The notes beneath the pieces are model-generated. The model saw only the letters and a list, made by a program, of their open reading frames with translations. It did not search any database and had not been told where the DNA came from. The position numbers and the translations under genes were made by a program. A stretch of DNA of 51,753 bases, taken from Oscillospiraceae bacterium. Its GTDB lineage: Bacteria > Bacillota > Clostridia > Oscillospirales > Ruminococcaceae. The number at the start of each line of letters is the position of its first letter. The first letter of the stretch is position 1. The stretch lies in assembly GCA_031282245.1 (NCBI GenBank), contig JAITEB010000049.1, positions 1 to 51,753 on the forward strand. The letters run 5' to 3'. Below, piece by piece: positions 45,705-51,753 of this stretch.

Positions 45705-46867
45705 ACCTGTCCGGCATTTTTTCTGACAAAAACAGAACCGCTGCCGCCAGGCTGGAAACCGTAAGCCGCTGGCGGCTGATACTCGGCTCGTATGCCGAAA
45801 ACGCTATGAGCGCGGGGACGGGCGGCGAGGGCTTTTCTTATCGGGAGATTGATGACCTGATGGATTTTCTTTATGGCCGCGAATACGGCGAAGACAGGGG
45901 CGTGCGGCAGGAAGGCTCTCTCGACGCTTCTCAGATAACCGTTCCGGAGTGGATACGCAAAATCAAGCGGGTTTTCCCTAAAGAAGTCGTGGAGAAGCTC
46001 GAAAACGAAGCTCTGGACAGATATCAGCTCAACGAGATTCTCACGGACAGGCAGGCGCTGGAGAACATGCAGCCCAACATGAACCTGCTCAAGAACATAC
46101 TGGCCCTGAAAAACCGTATGCGCGGCGAAGTTGTGGACACGGCCAAGCGCATTGTCAGAACAGTGGTTGAGGAGCTTTCAAAAAAGCTTGAGAACGATAT
46201 AAGACAGAGCTTTTCCGGGCGGCTGAACCGCGCGGAAAGCTCGCCTTTTAAAGCCTCGAAAAATTTTGACTTCAAGAAAACTATCCGCAAGAACCTGAAA
46301 AACTATGACGCCGGAAGCAGGGCAATCATGTTGGAGCGGGTTTATTTCAACAGGCGGATCAAGCGTTTTAATCCCTGGAATATTATAATCTGCATCGATC
46401 AAAGCGGCAGTATGCTGGAATCCGTGATTTATTCGGCGGTGATGGCCGGGATTTTCTCGAAGCTCACGGCGATTAACGTCAAATTAGTTGTTTTCGATAC
46501 GCAGATAGTTGATTTATCCGGCTATGTTGACGACCCTGTCGATGTTTTGATGAGCGTCCAGCTCGGCGGCGGCACAGACATCGGGAGGGCTATGCAGTAC
46601 TGCGAAAGCCTTATTGAAACGCCTTACAGGACTATGCTGATTGTTGTGACGGACTTGTACGACGGGGCGGGATATCGCCCGATGTACGCTTCCGCCAAAC
46701 GCGTCGTCGAGGCCGGGGCGAAGCTGTTTATCCTGACAGGCATGGACGAGCAGTCGCAGGGCATGTATGACAGGAACGCGGCGCGGCTTATGGCGGCGCT
46801 GGGCGCAAAAGTGGCGTCAGTGACGCCCGGTTCGCTGGCGGGCTGGGTTGCGGAATCCATGAGATAA
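45701..46867 (+). CDS. VWA-domain protein (YehP-like), third gene of the MoxR operon
   Basis: The 388-residue protein has a helical N-terminal ~220 residues and a C-terminal von Willebrand A domain. The metal-ion-dependent adhesion site is complete: DQSGS (233-237), the Thr in GGGTDIGRA (291-295) and the Asp in VVTDLYDG (316-322). No signal peptide or membrane helix is seen, so it acts in the cytoplasm, probably as an adaptor or substrate of the MoxR ATPase. The start ATG overlaps the previous stop (ATGA) with GGGGG 9 nt upstream. The SWIM zinc-finger gene often found with this set is absent. Confidence 0.9.
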   Translation: MNLSGIFSDKNRTAAARLETVSRWRLILGSYAENAMSAGTGGEGFSYREIDDLMDFLYGREYGEDRGVRQEGSLDASQITVPEWIRKIKRVFPKEVVEKLENEALDRYQLNEILTDRQALENMQPNMNLLKNILALKNRMRGEVVDTAKRIVRTVVEELSKKLENDIRQSFSGRLNRAESSPFKASKNFDFKKTIRKNLKNYDAGSRAIMLERVYFNRRIKRFNPWNIIICIDQSGSMLESVIYSAVMAGIFSKLTAINVKLVVFDTQIVDLSGYVDDPVDVLMSVQLGGGTDIGRAMQYCESLIETPYRTMLIVVTDLYDGAGYRPMYASAKRVVEAGAKLFILTGMDEQSQGMYDRNAARLMAALGAKVASVTPGSLAGWVAESMR

Positions 46868-46907
46868 GCCCCGCGGGAATAGCATTGTCTGCCATTCCCG
46901 CGGGGCT
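46867..46907. terminator. Strong hairpin between convergent VWA and lipoprotein genes
   Basis: AGCCCCGCGGGAAT (46867-46880) and ATTCCCGCGGGGCT (46894-46907) form a perfect 14-bp stem with a 13-nt loop, starting in the VWA stop codon. There is no T run, but position and strength suggest a bidirectional terminator. Confidence 0.65.
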
Positions 46908-46932
46908 TCGCCTTCGCCTGCAATTTCTCTAA

Positions 46933-48786
46933 TTAAGGCCGTCTGCCGCCGGGAGGAAATCCGCCCCAGTTTCCGCGTCCGCCGCCCATGCCGCCATTGT
47001 AAGCGCCGCCGTCGTCGCCTGTGCTTGTTACGGCGCCGCTGAGCGCAATGTCAATTCTCTTTTCGCCGTCGATATACAGGCCGTAAGTCCCGCCGGCTTT
47101 GAAATCAGGGGAAGTGAAGCCGGACATAGTATACTCCGTTTTGCTCGTATACTCAAGAAGGACATTCCCGCCTGAATCCCGTATACTTATCACGCTTCCC
47201 GCAGTTTGTCTCTGGGTATACGAGACAAGAATAACAGGCTGTGTCGAATCCTGCGAAGCGTTGAGGACGCTTCCCGCTGTGATAAGTTCCCCGCCGGTGA
47301 CAAGCATTGCGCCATCCAGGTCGATGGCGCCTTCCATGCCCTGGGATGGCCCGCTGATTTTGGCGGAGCCGCCTTCATAAAAAATATTGCCGTTTGCGTC
47401 GATACCGTCATGCGCTGCGTACAGATCAAGCGTCCCGCCGGAAATACGCACGAAAATATCGCCGTTTGAAGCGAAATTGTCCGTCCCCATGGGGCCGCCC
47501 CATCGCGAAGCGTTGTCGGCGCCGCCCGCCGCGTTAACCGCGTCGTCGCTTGCGCTAATTATAATATCCCCGCCGCTGATTGTCGCGTTAAGGCCCTCGA
47601 TGCCTTCATAGCAGCTTAAAATATTGATTTCCCCGCTGGAAATTTCAAGGGCATTGTCGGCGTGAAATCCGTCGTCGCCGGTTTTTATTTCAAATTTACC
47701 AGCCGAAACGGATATATTGCCGTTTGTGTGCACTGCGTCGTCCTCGGCGTCAATTACAAAATTTCCGCCTGTTATATTAAGCCGCGTCCCCGATTTCAGG
47801 GCTTTCATGCTTGCTGTGTCCGCCGTCTCAGTTTCCGCGGGGGAACTTCCTCCCATGAAGCCGCCCCATCCGCGGAAATCTTCCTCTTGAACGGGCGCGT
47901 TCGCGCTGCCCCCGCCGGTCGTGATCTTAAATTCACCGCCGCTTATCTCAAGCGCGGTTTCCGCCTGTATGCCGTCGTTCCCGGCCTGAATGCCGAAATT
48001 TCCGCCGCTTATATTTACATAGCCTTTTGTTTCATCCTCATCGTTGCTGGCCTGAATGCCGTCGCCCCCGGCCTCAAGGGTGAAAACGCCGTTTTGGATT
48101 TCCACACCGTCGCGCCCGCGCAGCGCGTCCCCGGCGGCTTTGACTTTTATCCCGCCGCCGTCTATATAAAGAAAATCTTGGGCGCGTATTCCGTGCTTAT
48201 AATTTCCCGTAACGCTTAATGTTCCGCCGCCGGAAACGCTCAAACTGTCCTGCGCAAAAATTGCCGCGTCAGGCTCGTTCTCGTCGCCGGAAGCGGCGTA
48301 TTCGGCGCCGTCCGAAATATTGTTTTCGCTCCCGTCGGCAAGGATGAGTTCGACCTGCTGCGCCTTAGGCGCATAGATCACAGAACCTGTTTCGTTGTGG
48401 ACGGAAACTTCGTCCAGCACAAGATGAACTATGTCGTTTTTGCCTGCGTCAATCAGGATTTGCCCGTCGTCAAGGGTACCGGAAAGCCTGTAAGTTCCCG
48501 CCTGGCTGACGGTGAGAACCCCGCCGGAAAACTCCGCTCCCGCGCCGGAAATTTGCGCGGAAGCGCCGCTGAAAACTATATCAGCCGTATAGTTTCCCGG
48601 TAAGCTGCCGGAGTTTTTCTCCGGATTTTCTTCCGGAAGGGCGAAGCCGGTTTCCAAAGCGCTGTCATCGCCGCTTTCCGGAGGGATTGACGCCTGCGAA
48701 AGCGGCGGCTCTGCGCCGCAGCCCGCCAGGATTATAATCAGCGCCAGAAACAGCGCCAAAAGCCTGTATTTTTTCTGATAAAACAT
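46933..48786 (-). CDS. Secreted lipoprotein with carbohydrate-binding (DUF4353-like) beta-helix repeats
   Basis: The 617-residue protein has a lipoprotein signal peptide ending in LAGC (Cys about 23), so it is anchored on the outer face of the membrane. The body is a series of short Gly/Asp-rich repeats (for example HGIRAQDFLYIDGGGIKVKA, GDGIQASNDEDETKGYVNIS, GDGFHADNALEISSGEINIL) that predict a right-handed beta-helix, as in DUF4353 carbohydrate-binding proteins. The tail is Gly/Arg/Pro-rich (GGGRGNWGGFPPGGRR). It follows DUF4956 by 4 nt, so it belongs with the VTC-DUF4956 pair. GGAGAGGAG lies upstream of the ATG. The ligand is unknown. Confidence 0.88.
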   Translation of the reverse strand: MFYQKKYRLLALFLALIIILAGCGAEPPLSQASIPPESGDDSALETGFALPEENPEKNSGSLPGNYTADIVFSGASAQISGAGAEFSGGVLTVSQAGTYRLSGTLDDGQILIDAGKNDIVHLVLDEVSVHNETGSVIYAPKAQQVELILADGSENNISDGAEYAASGDENEPDAAIFAQDSLSVSGGGTLSVTGNYKHGIRAQDFLYIDGGGIKVKAAGDALRGRDGVEIQNGVFTLEAGGDGIQASNDEDETKGYVNISGGNFGIQAGNDGIQAETALEISGGEFKITTGGGSANAPVQEEDFRGWGGFMGGSSPAETETADTASMKALKSGTRLNITGGNFVIDAEDDAVHTNGNISVSAGKFEIKTGDDGFHADNALEISSGEINILSCYEGIEGLNATISGGDIIISASDDAVNAAGGADNASRWGGPMGTDNFASNGDIFVRISGGTLDLYAAHDGIDANGNIFYEGGSAKISGPSQGMEGAIDLDGAMLVTGGELITAGSVLNASQDSTQPVILVSYTQRQTAGSVISIRDSGGNVLLEYTSKTEYTMSGFTSPDFKAGGTYGLYIDGEKRIDIALSGAVTSTGDDGGAYNGGMGGGRGNWGGFPPGGRRP

Positions 48787-48790
48787 ATTT

Positions 48791-49468
48791 TTAAAGCTCC
48801 TCTCCGTCGCGCTGCTCGCGGCTGAGCAATATATTTAAATTTCCGTTGCGGCAGCGAAGTTCGTCTATAAACGCCTTCGGCATAGAAGCGGATTTCATCC
48901 GCACAGAATAAGTCAGCTCGTAAAGGCTGCCCATGTTGCTCGTTTTAACTTTTTCAAGCTCGGCGCTTTTGGTGTATTTTTTAAAAATTTCATAAAAAAG
49001 ACCGTCATAGTCCAAATTTTCCGGGATAGTGATTTTTAGGACGCGGCTGCCGCTTTCCCCCTGGCCAAACCTGAAACGCGTCAGCAGCAGGCTTGTCCCG
49101 CCTATAATCAGCAGGAAGACAAAGGCATAAAACAAATAGCCCATGCCCGTGACGAGACCCAGCGCCATAGCAAAGAACAGAAAGCTGATATCCTTTGCGT
49201 TGCCCGGCAGGGAACGGAAACGCACAAGGCTGAACGTCCCCGCAACCGCGACCCCCGCGCCGATATTGCCGTTGACAAGCATAATGATAATTTGCACTAT
49301 CGCCGGAAGAAGCGCAAGCGTTACGGCCAGGCTTTTGCTGTATCTGTTTTTGTACATATACGCCCACGCTACGGCAAGCCCGAACACAAGAGAAAACACT
49401 GTGCACATGATCAGAATCCCAAAAGACGGCGTTCCATTGATTACGCTTTTTGCAAGACTGTCAAGCAC
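48791..49468 (-). CDS. DUF4956 membrane protein
   Basis: The 225-residue protein has an N-terminal membrane domain of about four helices (including GILIMCTVFSLVFGLAVAWA and LLPAIVQIIIMLVNGNIGAG), a conserved loop GTFSLVRFRSLPGNAKDISF, and a soluble C-terminal domain. This matches DUF4956, a family repeatedly found beside VTC-type polyphosphate polymerases and CotH or carbohydrate-binding proteins. The function is not established; a membrane partner for the polymerase is a reasonable guess. Its start overlaps the upstream VTC gene by 8 nt. Confidence 0.9.
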   Translation of the reverse strand: MLDSLAKSVINGTPSFGILIMCTVFSLVFGLAVAWAYMYKNRYSKSLAVTLALLPAIVQIIIMLVNGNIGAGVAVAGTFSLVRFRSLPGNAKDISFLFFAMALGLVTGMGYLFYAFVFLLIIGGTSLLLTRFRFGQGESGSRVLKITIPENLDYDGLFYEIFKKYTKSAELEKVKTSNMGSLYELTYSVRMKSASMPKAFIDELRCRNGNLNILLSREQRDGEEL

Positions 49469-50174
49469 TGATCTTCACCGGCCTTCCCGGCTGCTTGATT
49501 ATATAATCAGAATAGCAGACCCCGTATTTTGAAAAAGCCGTCGGGAAAATCTTGTATTCGCTGAGCGCGCGCGCCATCCACACAGGCATTCCCCCAAGCG
49601 TTTTTACTTCCATCAGAGTTTTGCCCGGCGGCAGGACAGGCTTGCCGTCGAAGGGGTGAAAAAAGTCCAGACCGCTTTGCCGGAAGCGTATGTCCGTGTC
49701 AAAAGTGACGCGCAGACCCTCGTCTTTTATCCCGGCAAAGGCTGTTCTGTTATAAGAAATATATATCTTTTCCGAAACCGCGTTGCTTTGAAGATAAAAA
49801 TCAAGCTCCCGCCCTATCTGGGACGCTTCCGCCGCGACAATGACCCGCACGGTTCTTCCGCCGAACTTTTGTGCCGGTATAGCGATCCTGCGCTTGCAGA
49901 CCAGCTCTTTGAATTTCTTTTTCAGTTCGAGAAAAAACTCCGTGTTCTGGTTGGGCACGCCGTAACAGCGCAGACGCAGCTTTTCTTTATAGCAGGGCTT
50001 TTTGATGGATTCGCGTATGCAGTCCCAGTTTTCAGTGTCGTAATACAGGTTCTGTACAAGATATTCGCCAAAGCGGTCCGGCGACATATACCGCGGCAAA
50101 AGCGCCTGGAGCGCGGAACGCTGTTCCCGCGTGATCAGATATTTTTTTTCGTATCGTCTGAACGTTGTTTGCAT
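49461..50174 (-). CDS. VTC-type polyphosphate polymerase domain protein
   Basis: The 237-residue protein matches the VTC domain (triphosphate tunnel fold) that makes polyphosphate from ATP. Basic and acidic tunnel residues are visible: FRRYEKKYLI (5-14), KEKLRLRCYG (63-72), FFLELKKKFKE (80-90), CKRRIAIP, and the late LMEVKTLGGMP. It lacks the SPX domain and the membrane part of yeast Vtc4, as is usual in bacteria; DUF4956 may be the membrane partner. I chose ATG at 50174; GGGAGGC lies 12 nt upstream. It is the first gene of the VTC-DUF4956-lipoprotein unit and complements ppk elsewhere in the window. Confidence 0.87.
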   Translation of the reverse strand: MQTTFRRYEKKYLITREQRSALQALLPRYMSPDRFGEYLVQNLYYDTENWDCIRESIKKPCYKEKLRLRCYGVPNQNTEFFLELKKKFKELVCKRRIAIPAQKFGGRTVRVIVAAEASQIGRELDFYLQSNAVSEKIYISYNRTAFAGIKDEGLRVTFDTDIRFRQSGLDFFHPFDGKPVLPPGKTLMEVKTLGGMPVWMARALSEYKIFPTAFSKYGVCYSDYIIKQPGRPVKISA

Positions 50175-50211
50175 TTTAGTCGCTGTGCCTCCCGAAAGAA
50201 TTATTATTGGC

Positions 50212-50248
50212 TTTACATAGACTTTACATGTAAAAAATAACATGTAAA
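50212..50248. promoter_or_regulatory. Repeated TTTACAT sites upstream of the VTC gene
   Basis: TTTACA occurs at 50212-50217 and 50223-50228 with a 5-bp gap (11-bp period). The palindrome TTTACATGTAAA (50223-50234) and a further ACATGTAAA (50240-50248) follow. Direct TTTACA repeats spaced by 5 bp resemble Bacillus PhoP boxes; a dimeric regulator on the palindrome is the alternative. They lie 38-75 bp upstream of the start codon. Confidence 0.4.
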
Positions 50249-50277
50249 CCTTGAAAATATATTGAAGCAAAAAAATA

Positions 50278-50305
50278 AATCCCCTCCTGAAAACAGGAGG
50301 GGATT
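50278..50305 (-). terminator. Terminator of the potD-like gene
   Basis: AATCCCCTCCTG (50278-50289) and CAGGAGGGGATT (50294-50305) form a perfect 12-bp stem with a 4-nt loop. On the minus strand it is followed by a TATTTTTTT run. Confidence 0.9.
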
Positions 50306-50334
50306 CGCTTTCCGGCTTTTTTATGGCAAAAGGC

Positions 50335-51381
50335 TTACTGCCCGCAAAGCGTCCGGAATTCCGTCCAGATCAGCCCGTGTTCTGATTCCGCTTCGGCTTC
50401 GATGTTTTGGATCATTTCCATGTTGGAGGTAAATTCTTCTGGTATAATCAAAAACTCCCGCAGTTCCTCGCTGATATATTCATCCGCGGCCTTGTTGGTG
50501 CTGTAATAGCCCAGATACTCGAAGCATTGGGCGCCCCTTTGCGCGTCCAGTATATAATTTAAAAATTGATACGCCGCGTCCGGGTTAGGCGCTTTGTCCG
50601 GGATAAAAGCCCCCATAATGCCAAAGCCAATGCCCTCGGCGGGATAGACGACCTTCAGCTCCGGCCTGGCCAGTTTTGCCAGCGTCACCTGCGAAGTGTA
50701 CATAACGGCGGCCGAAACCTCTCCCGAAACAATGTCGTTGTCGAGTCCGTCGTCTTTTATCAGGCGTATATTGGGCGCAAGCTCGTTGAGTTTTGCGCCG
50801 GCGCGGCCTATCGCGTCCGGATCGTTTGTGTTATAGCTTTCGCCAAGAACTTTCAGCGCCATGCCGTTGATAACTCTGTAATTCCCGATAACGCCGACGC
50901 TCTTGCTGAGGCTCGCGTCCCACAAATCCGCATAAGCCCTGATTTCAAAGCCGACTTTTCCGGGATCGTAGACAATAGTCTGCACCCCCGCGCCGTACGG
51001 GACAGTATAAACGTCGTCAGGGTCATAGAACTGTCCCTGATAAACCGGGTTGATATTCCCATAGTTTGCAATTTTGGACTTATCAAGTTTTTTTACAAGA
51101 TTTTCTTGAATTGCCGTTTCTATTATATAGTCGTCGGCAATAACAAGGTCGTAGTCCCCGCCATTTGCGGCTTCAAGCTTGGCAAGCATGGTTTCGTCAT
51201 AGTCAAAATTCAAATAGTTGATTTTGATGCCGCTTTCTTTTTCAAAAGATTCCAGAATTTCCGGCGGGAACATGCCTTCCCAGGTGAAAATGTTCAGATT
51301 TTTTGGGCCTCCGCCCCCGCAGGACGAAAGCAAAGCCGCAAGAAGCGCAAGCGCTATAGCTAATACAGGCAGTTTTTTCAT
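50335..51381 (-). CDS. potD: PotD-like spermidine/putrescine-binding lipoprotein
   Basis: The 348-residue protein has a lipoprotein signal peptide (LLAALLSSCGGGG, Cys about 21), so it is tethered outside the cell membrane. The rest matches PotD/PotF: NIFTWEGMFPPEILESFEKE, LVIADDYIIETAIQENLVKK, YTVPYGAGVQTIVYDPGKVG and GFGIMGAFIPDKAPNPDAAY. It would deliver polyamines to an ABC importer; potABC are not in the window and may lie upstream, to the right of the edge. AAGGGGAT precedes the ATG. An 8-bp inverted repeat GAACAGGC/GCTTGTTC (51413-51435) in the promoter region may be an operator. Confidence 0.9.
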   Translation of the reverse strand: MKKLPVLAIALALLAALLSSCGGGGPKNLNIFTWEGMFPPEILESFEKESGIKINYLNFDYDETMLAKLEAANGGDYDLVIADDYIIETAIQENLVKKLDKSKIANYGNINPVYQGQFYDPDDVYTVPYGAGVQTIVYDPGKVGFEIRAYADLWDASLSKSVGVIGNYRVINGMALKVLGESYNTNDPDAIGRAGAKLNELAPNIRLIKDDGLDNDIVSGEVSAAVMYTSQVTLAKLARPELKVVYPAEGIGFGIMGAFIPDKAPNPDAAYQFLNYILDAQRGAQCFEYLGYYSTNKAADEYISEELREFLIIPEEFTSNMEMIQNIEAEAESEHGLIWTEFRTLCGQ

Positions 51382-51505
51382 AAAAAATATCCCCTTATTT
51401 TATAATATATGTGAACAGGCGTTTAAAGCTTGTTCAAAACAAATTTATTTTGCCAATCTGAAATATTTATGCGCTGATTTTGCAGTTTGTATTGTGCGAA
51501 TCATA

Positions 51506-51562
51506 TGTGTTAGTTTCTGCGCAGGCCGAACCACTGTGTTAGTTTCTGCGCGGCCGAACCAC
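51506..51562. repeat. Two-copy tandem repeat beside the MITE-like element
   Basis: A unit beginning TGTGTTAGTTTCTGCGC and ending GGCCGAACCAC occurs at 51506-51534 (29 bp) and again at 51535-51562 (28 bp), differing by one inserted A. The second copy runs into the left arm of the inverted-repeat element. Confidence 0.8.
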
Positions 51563-51753
51563 CCCGCCCTTTGGGCACCCCTCCACAGGAGGGGAATTGT
51601 AGCTGGGAATGCTTTGCAAAACTTATACCCCATGCCGTGCAAAAATCCCGGCATAGCACAAATTCCAATAATTGCATGGGGTAAAATCTTTAAAAAATGT
51701 GGCCGAGCTATAATTCCCCTCCTGTGGAGGGGTGCCCAAAGGGCGGGGTGGTT
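51557..51753. mobile_element. MITE-like element with perfect 42-bp terminal inverted repeats
   Basis: The left arm (51557-51598, starting AACCACCCCGCCCTTTGGGC and ending GGAGGGGAATT) is repeated exactly in inverse orientation at 51712-51753. Inside are nested palindromes ACCCCATGC/GCATGGGGT (51627-51635 and 51674-51682) and ATGCCG/CGGCAT. There is no coding capacity. The element reaches the window edge, so its right border is not certain. It lies upstream of potD; nothing else is visible in 51436-51505. Confidence 0.8.

Noticed and set aside
51445-51654. Minus-strand frame of 69 codons at the right end
   Set aside because: It lies across the tandem repeat and the left arm of the inverted-repeat element, with no ribosome binding site and no recognisable domain.
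1-51753. CRISPR arrays, rRNA genes, replication origin
   Set aside because: No regularly spaced repeats, rRNA signatures or DnaA-box clusters were seen.

Overview
The window looks like a chromosomal segment of an uncultured, probably gut- or anoxic-habitat Clostridia-type Firmicute. Supporting signs are AGGAGG-type ribosome binding sites with ATG, GTG and TTG starts, sigma-A promoters (TTGNNN-17-TATAAT), intrinsic terminators, tRNAs with encoded CCA, a GatCAB amidotransferase paired with an archaeal-type aspartyl-tRNA synthetase, a type III glutamine synthetase, the GlpA-like/flavoprotein/DUF1667 trio, and the order rpmG-secE-nusG-rplK-rplA. Most of the window is GC-rich; the restriction-modification island at the left is clearly AT-rich.

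Layout. Positions 1-4150 are accessory: the end of a phage endolysin, an AT-rich Dam-type methyltransferase plus PD-(D/E)XK-like endonuclease pair behind two stacked terminators, then tRNA-Ser(GGA), a decayed IS630 transposase fused to a decayed phage DUF2815 gene, and tRNA-Cys(GCA). From 4346 to 16030 all genes are on the minus strand: a GT4 glycosyltransferase, a MalT-like LuxR regulator with its own attenuator-like leader, a small inverted-repeat element, rimO, glgP, malQ and a membrane-anchored AraC regulator. A plus-strand flavoprotein trio follows (16233-19275). Next comes a long minus-strand unit, gatC-gatA-gatB-aspS-glnN (26133-19395). Together these make glutamine and use it to amidate misacylated Asp-tRNA(Asn) and/or Glu-tRNA(Gln). 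It is preceded by a short leader with a terminator and, further upstream, by a free-standing candidate non-coding RNA of about 195 nt.

From 26774 to 38286: a DUF368 (PopT-type) membrane protein, ppk and ppx (polyphosphate synthesis and breakdown), pgi, a P-loop protein, a GH3 beta-glucosidase, a SanA-like protein and metNI. From 38474: the ribosomal and transcription cluster, then tmcAL. The most interesting block is 42232-46867, a tightly coupled MoxR AAA ATPase / DUF5682 / VWA operon (like E. coli yehL-yehM-yehP). The DUF5682 protein has motifs that look like a TraB/TIKI-type hydrolase. On the opposite strand (50174-46933) is a VTC-type polyphosphate polymerase / DUF4956 / carbohydrate-binding lipoprotein module, so the window encodes two different polyphosphate-making enzymes. 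The right end holds a potD-like binding protein and a perfect 42-bp inverted-repeat (MITE-like) element running to the window edge.

Functional themes are glycogen and maltodextrin metabolism (glgP, malQ, pgi, GH3), polyphosphate metabolism, glutamine-dependent tRNA amidation, and translation. All assignments rest on reading the sequence and remembered family knowledge; no database search was possible.
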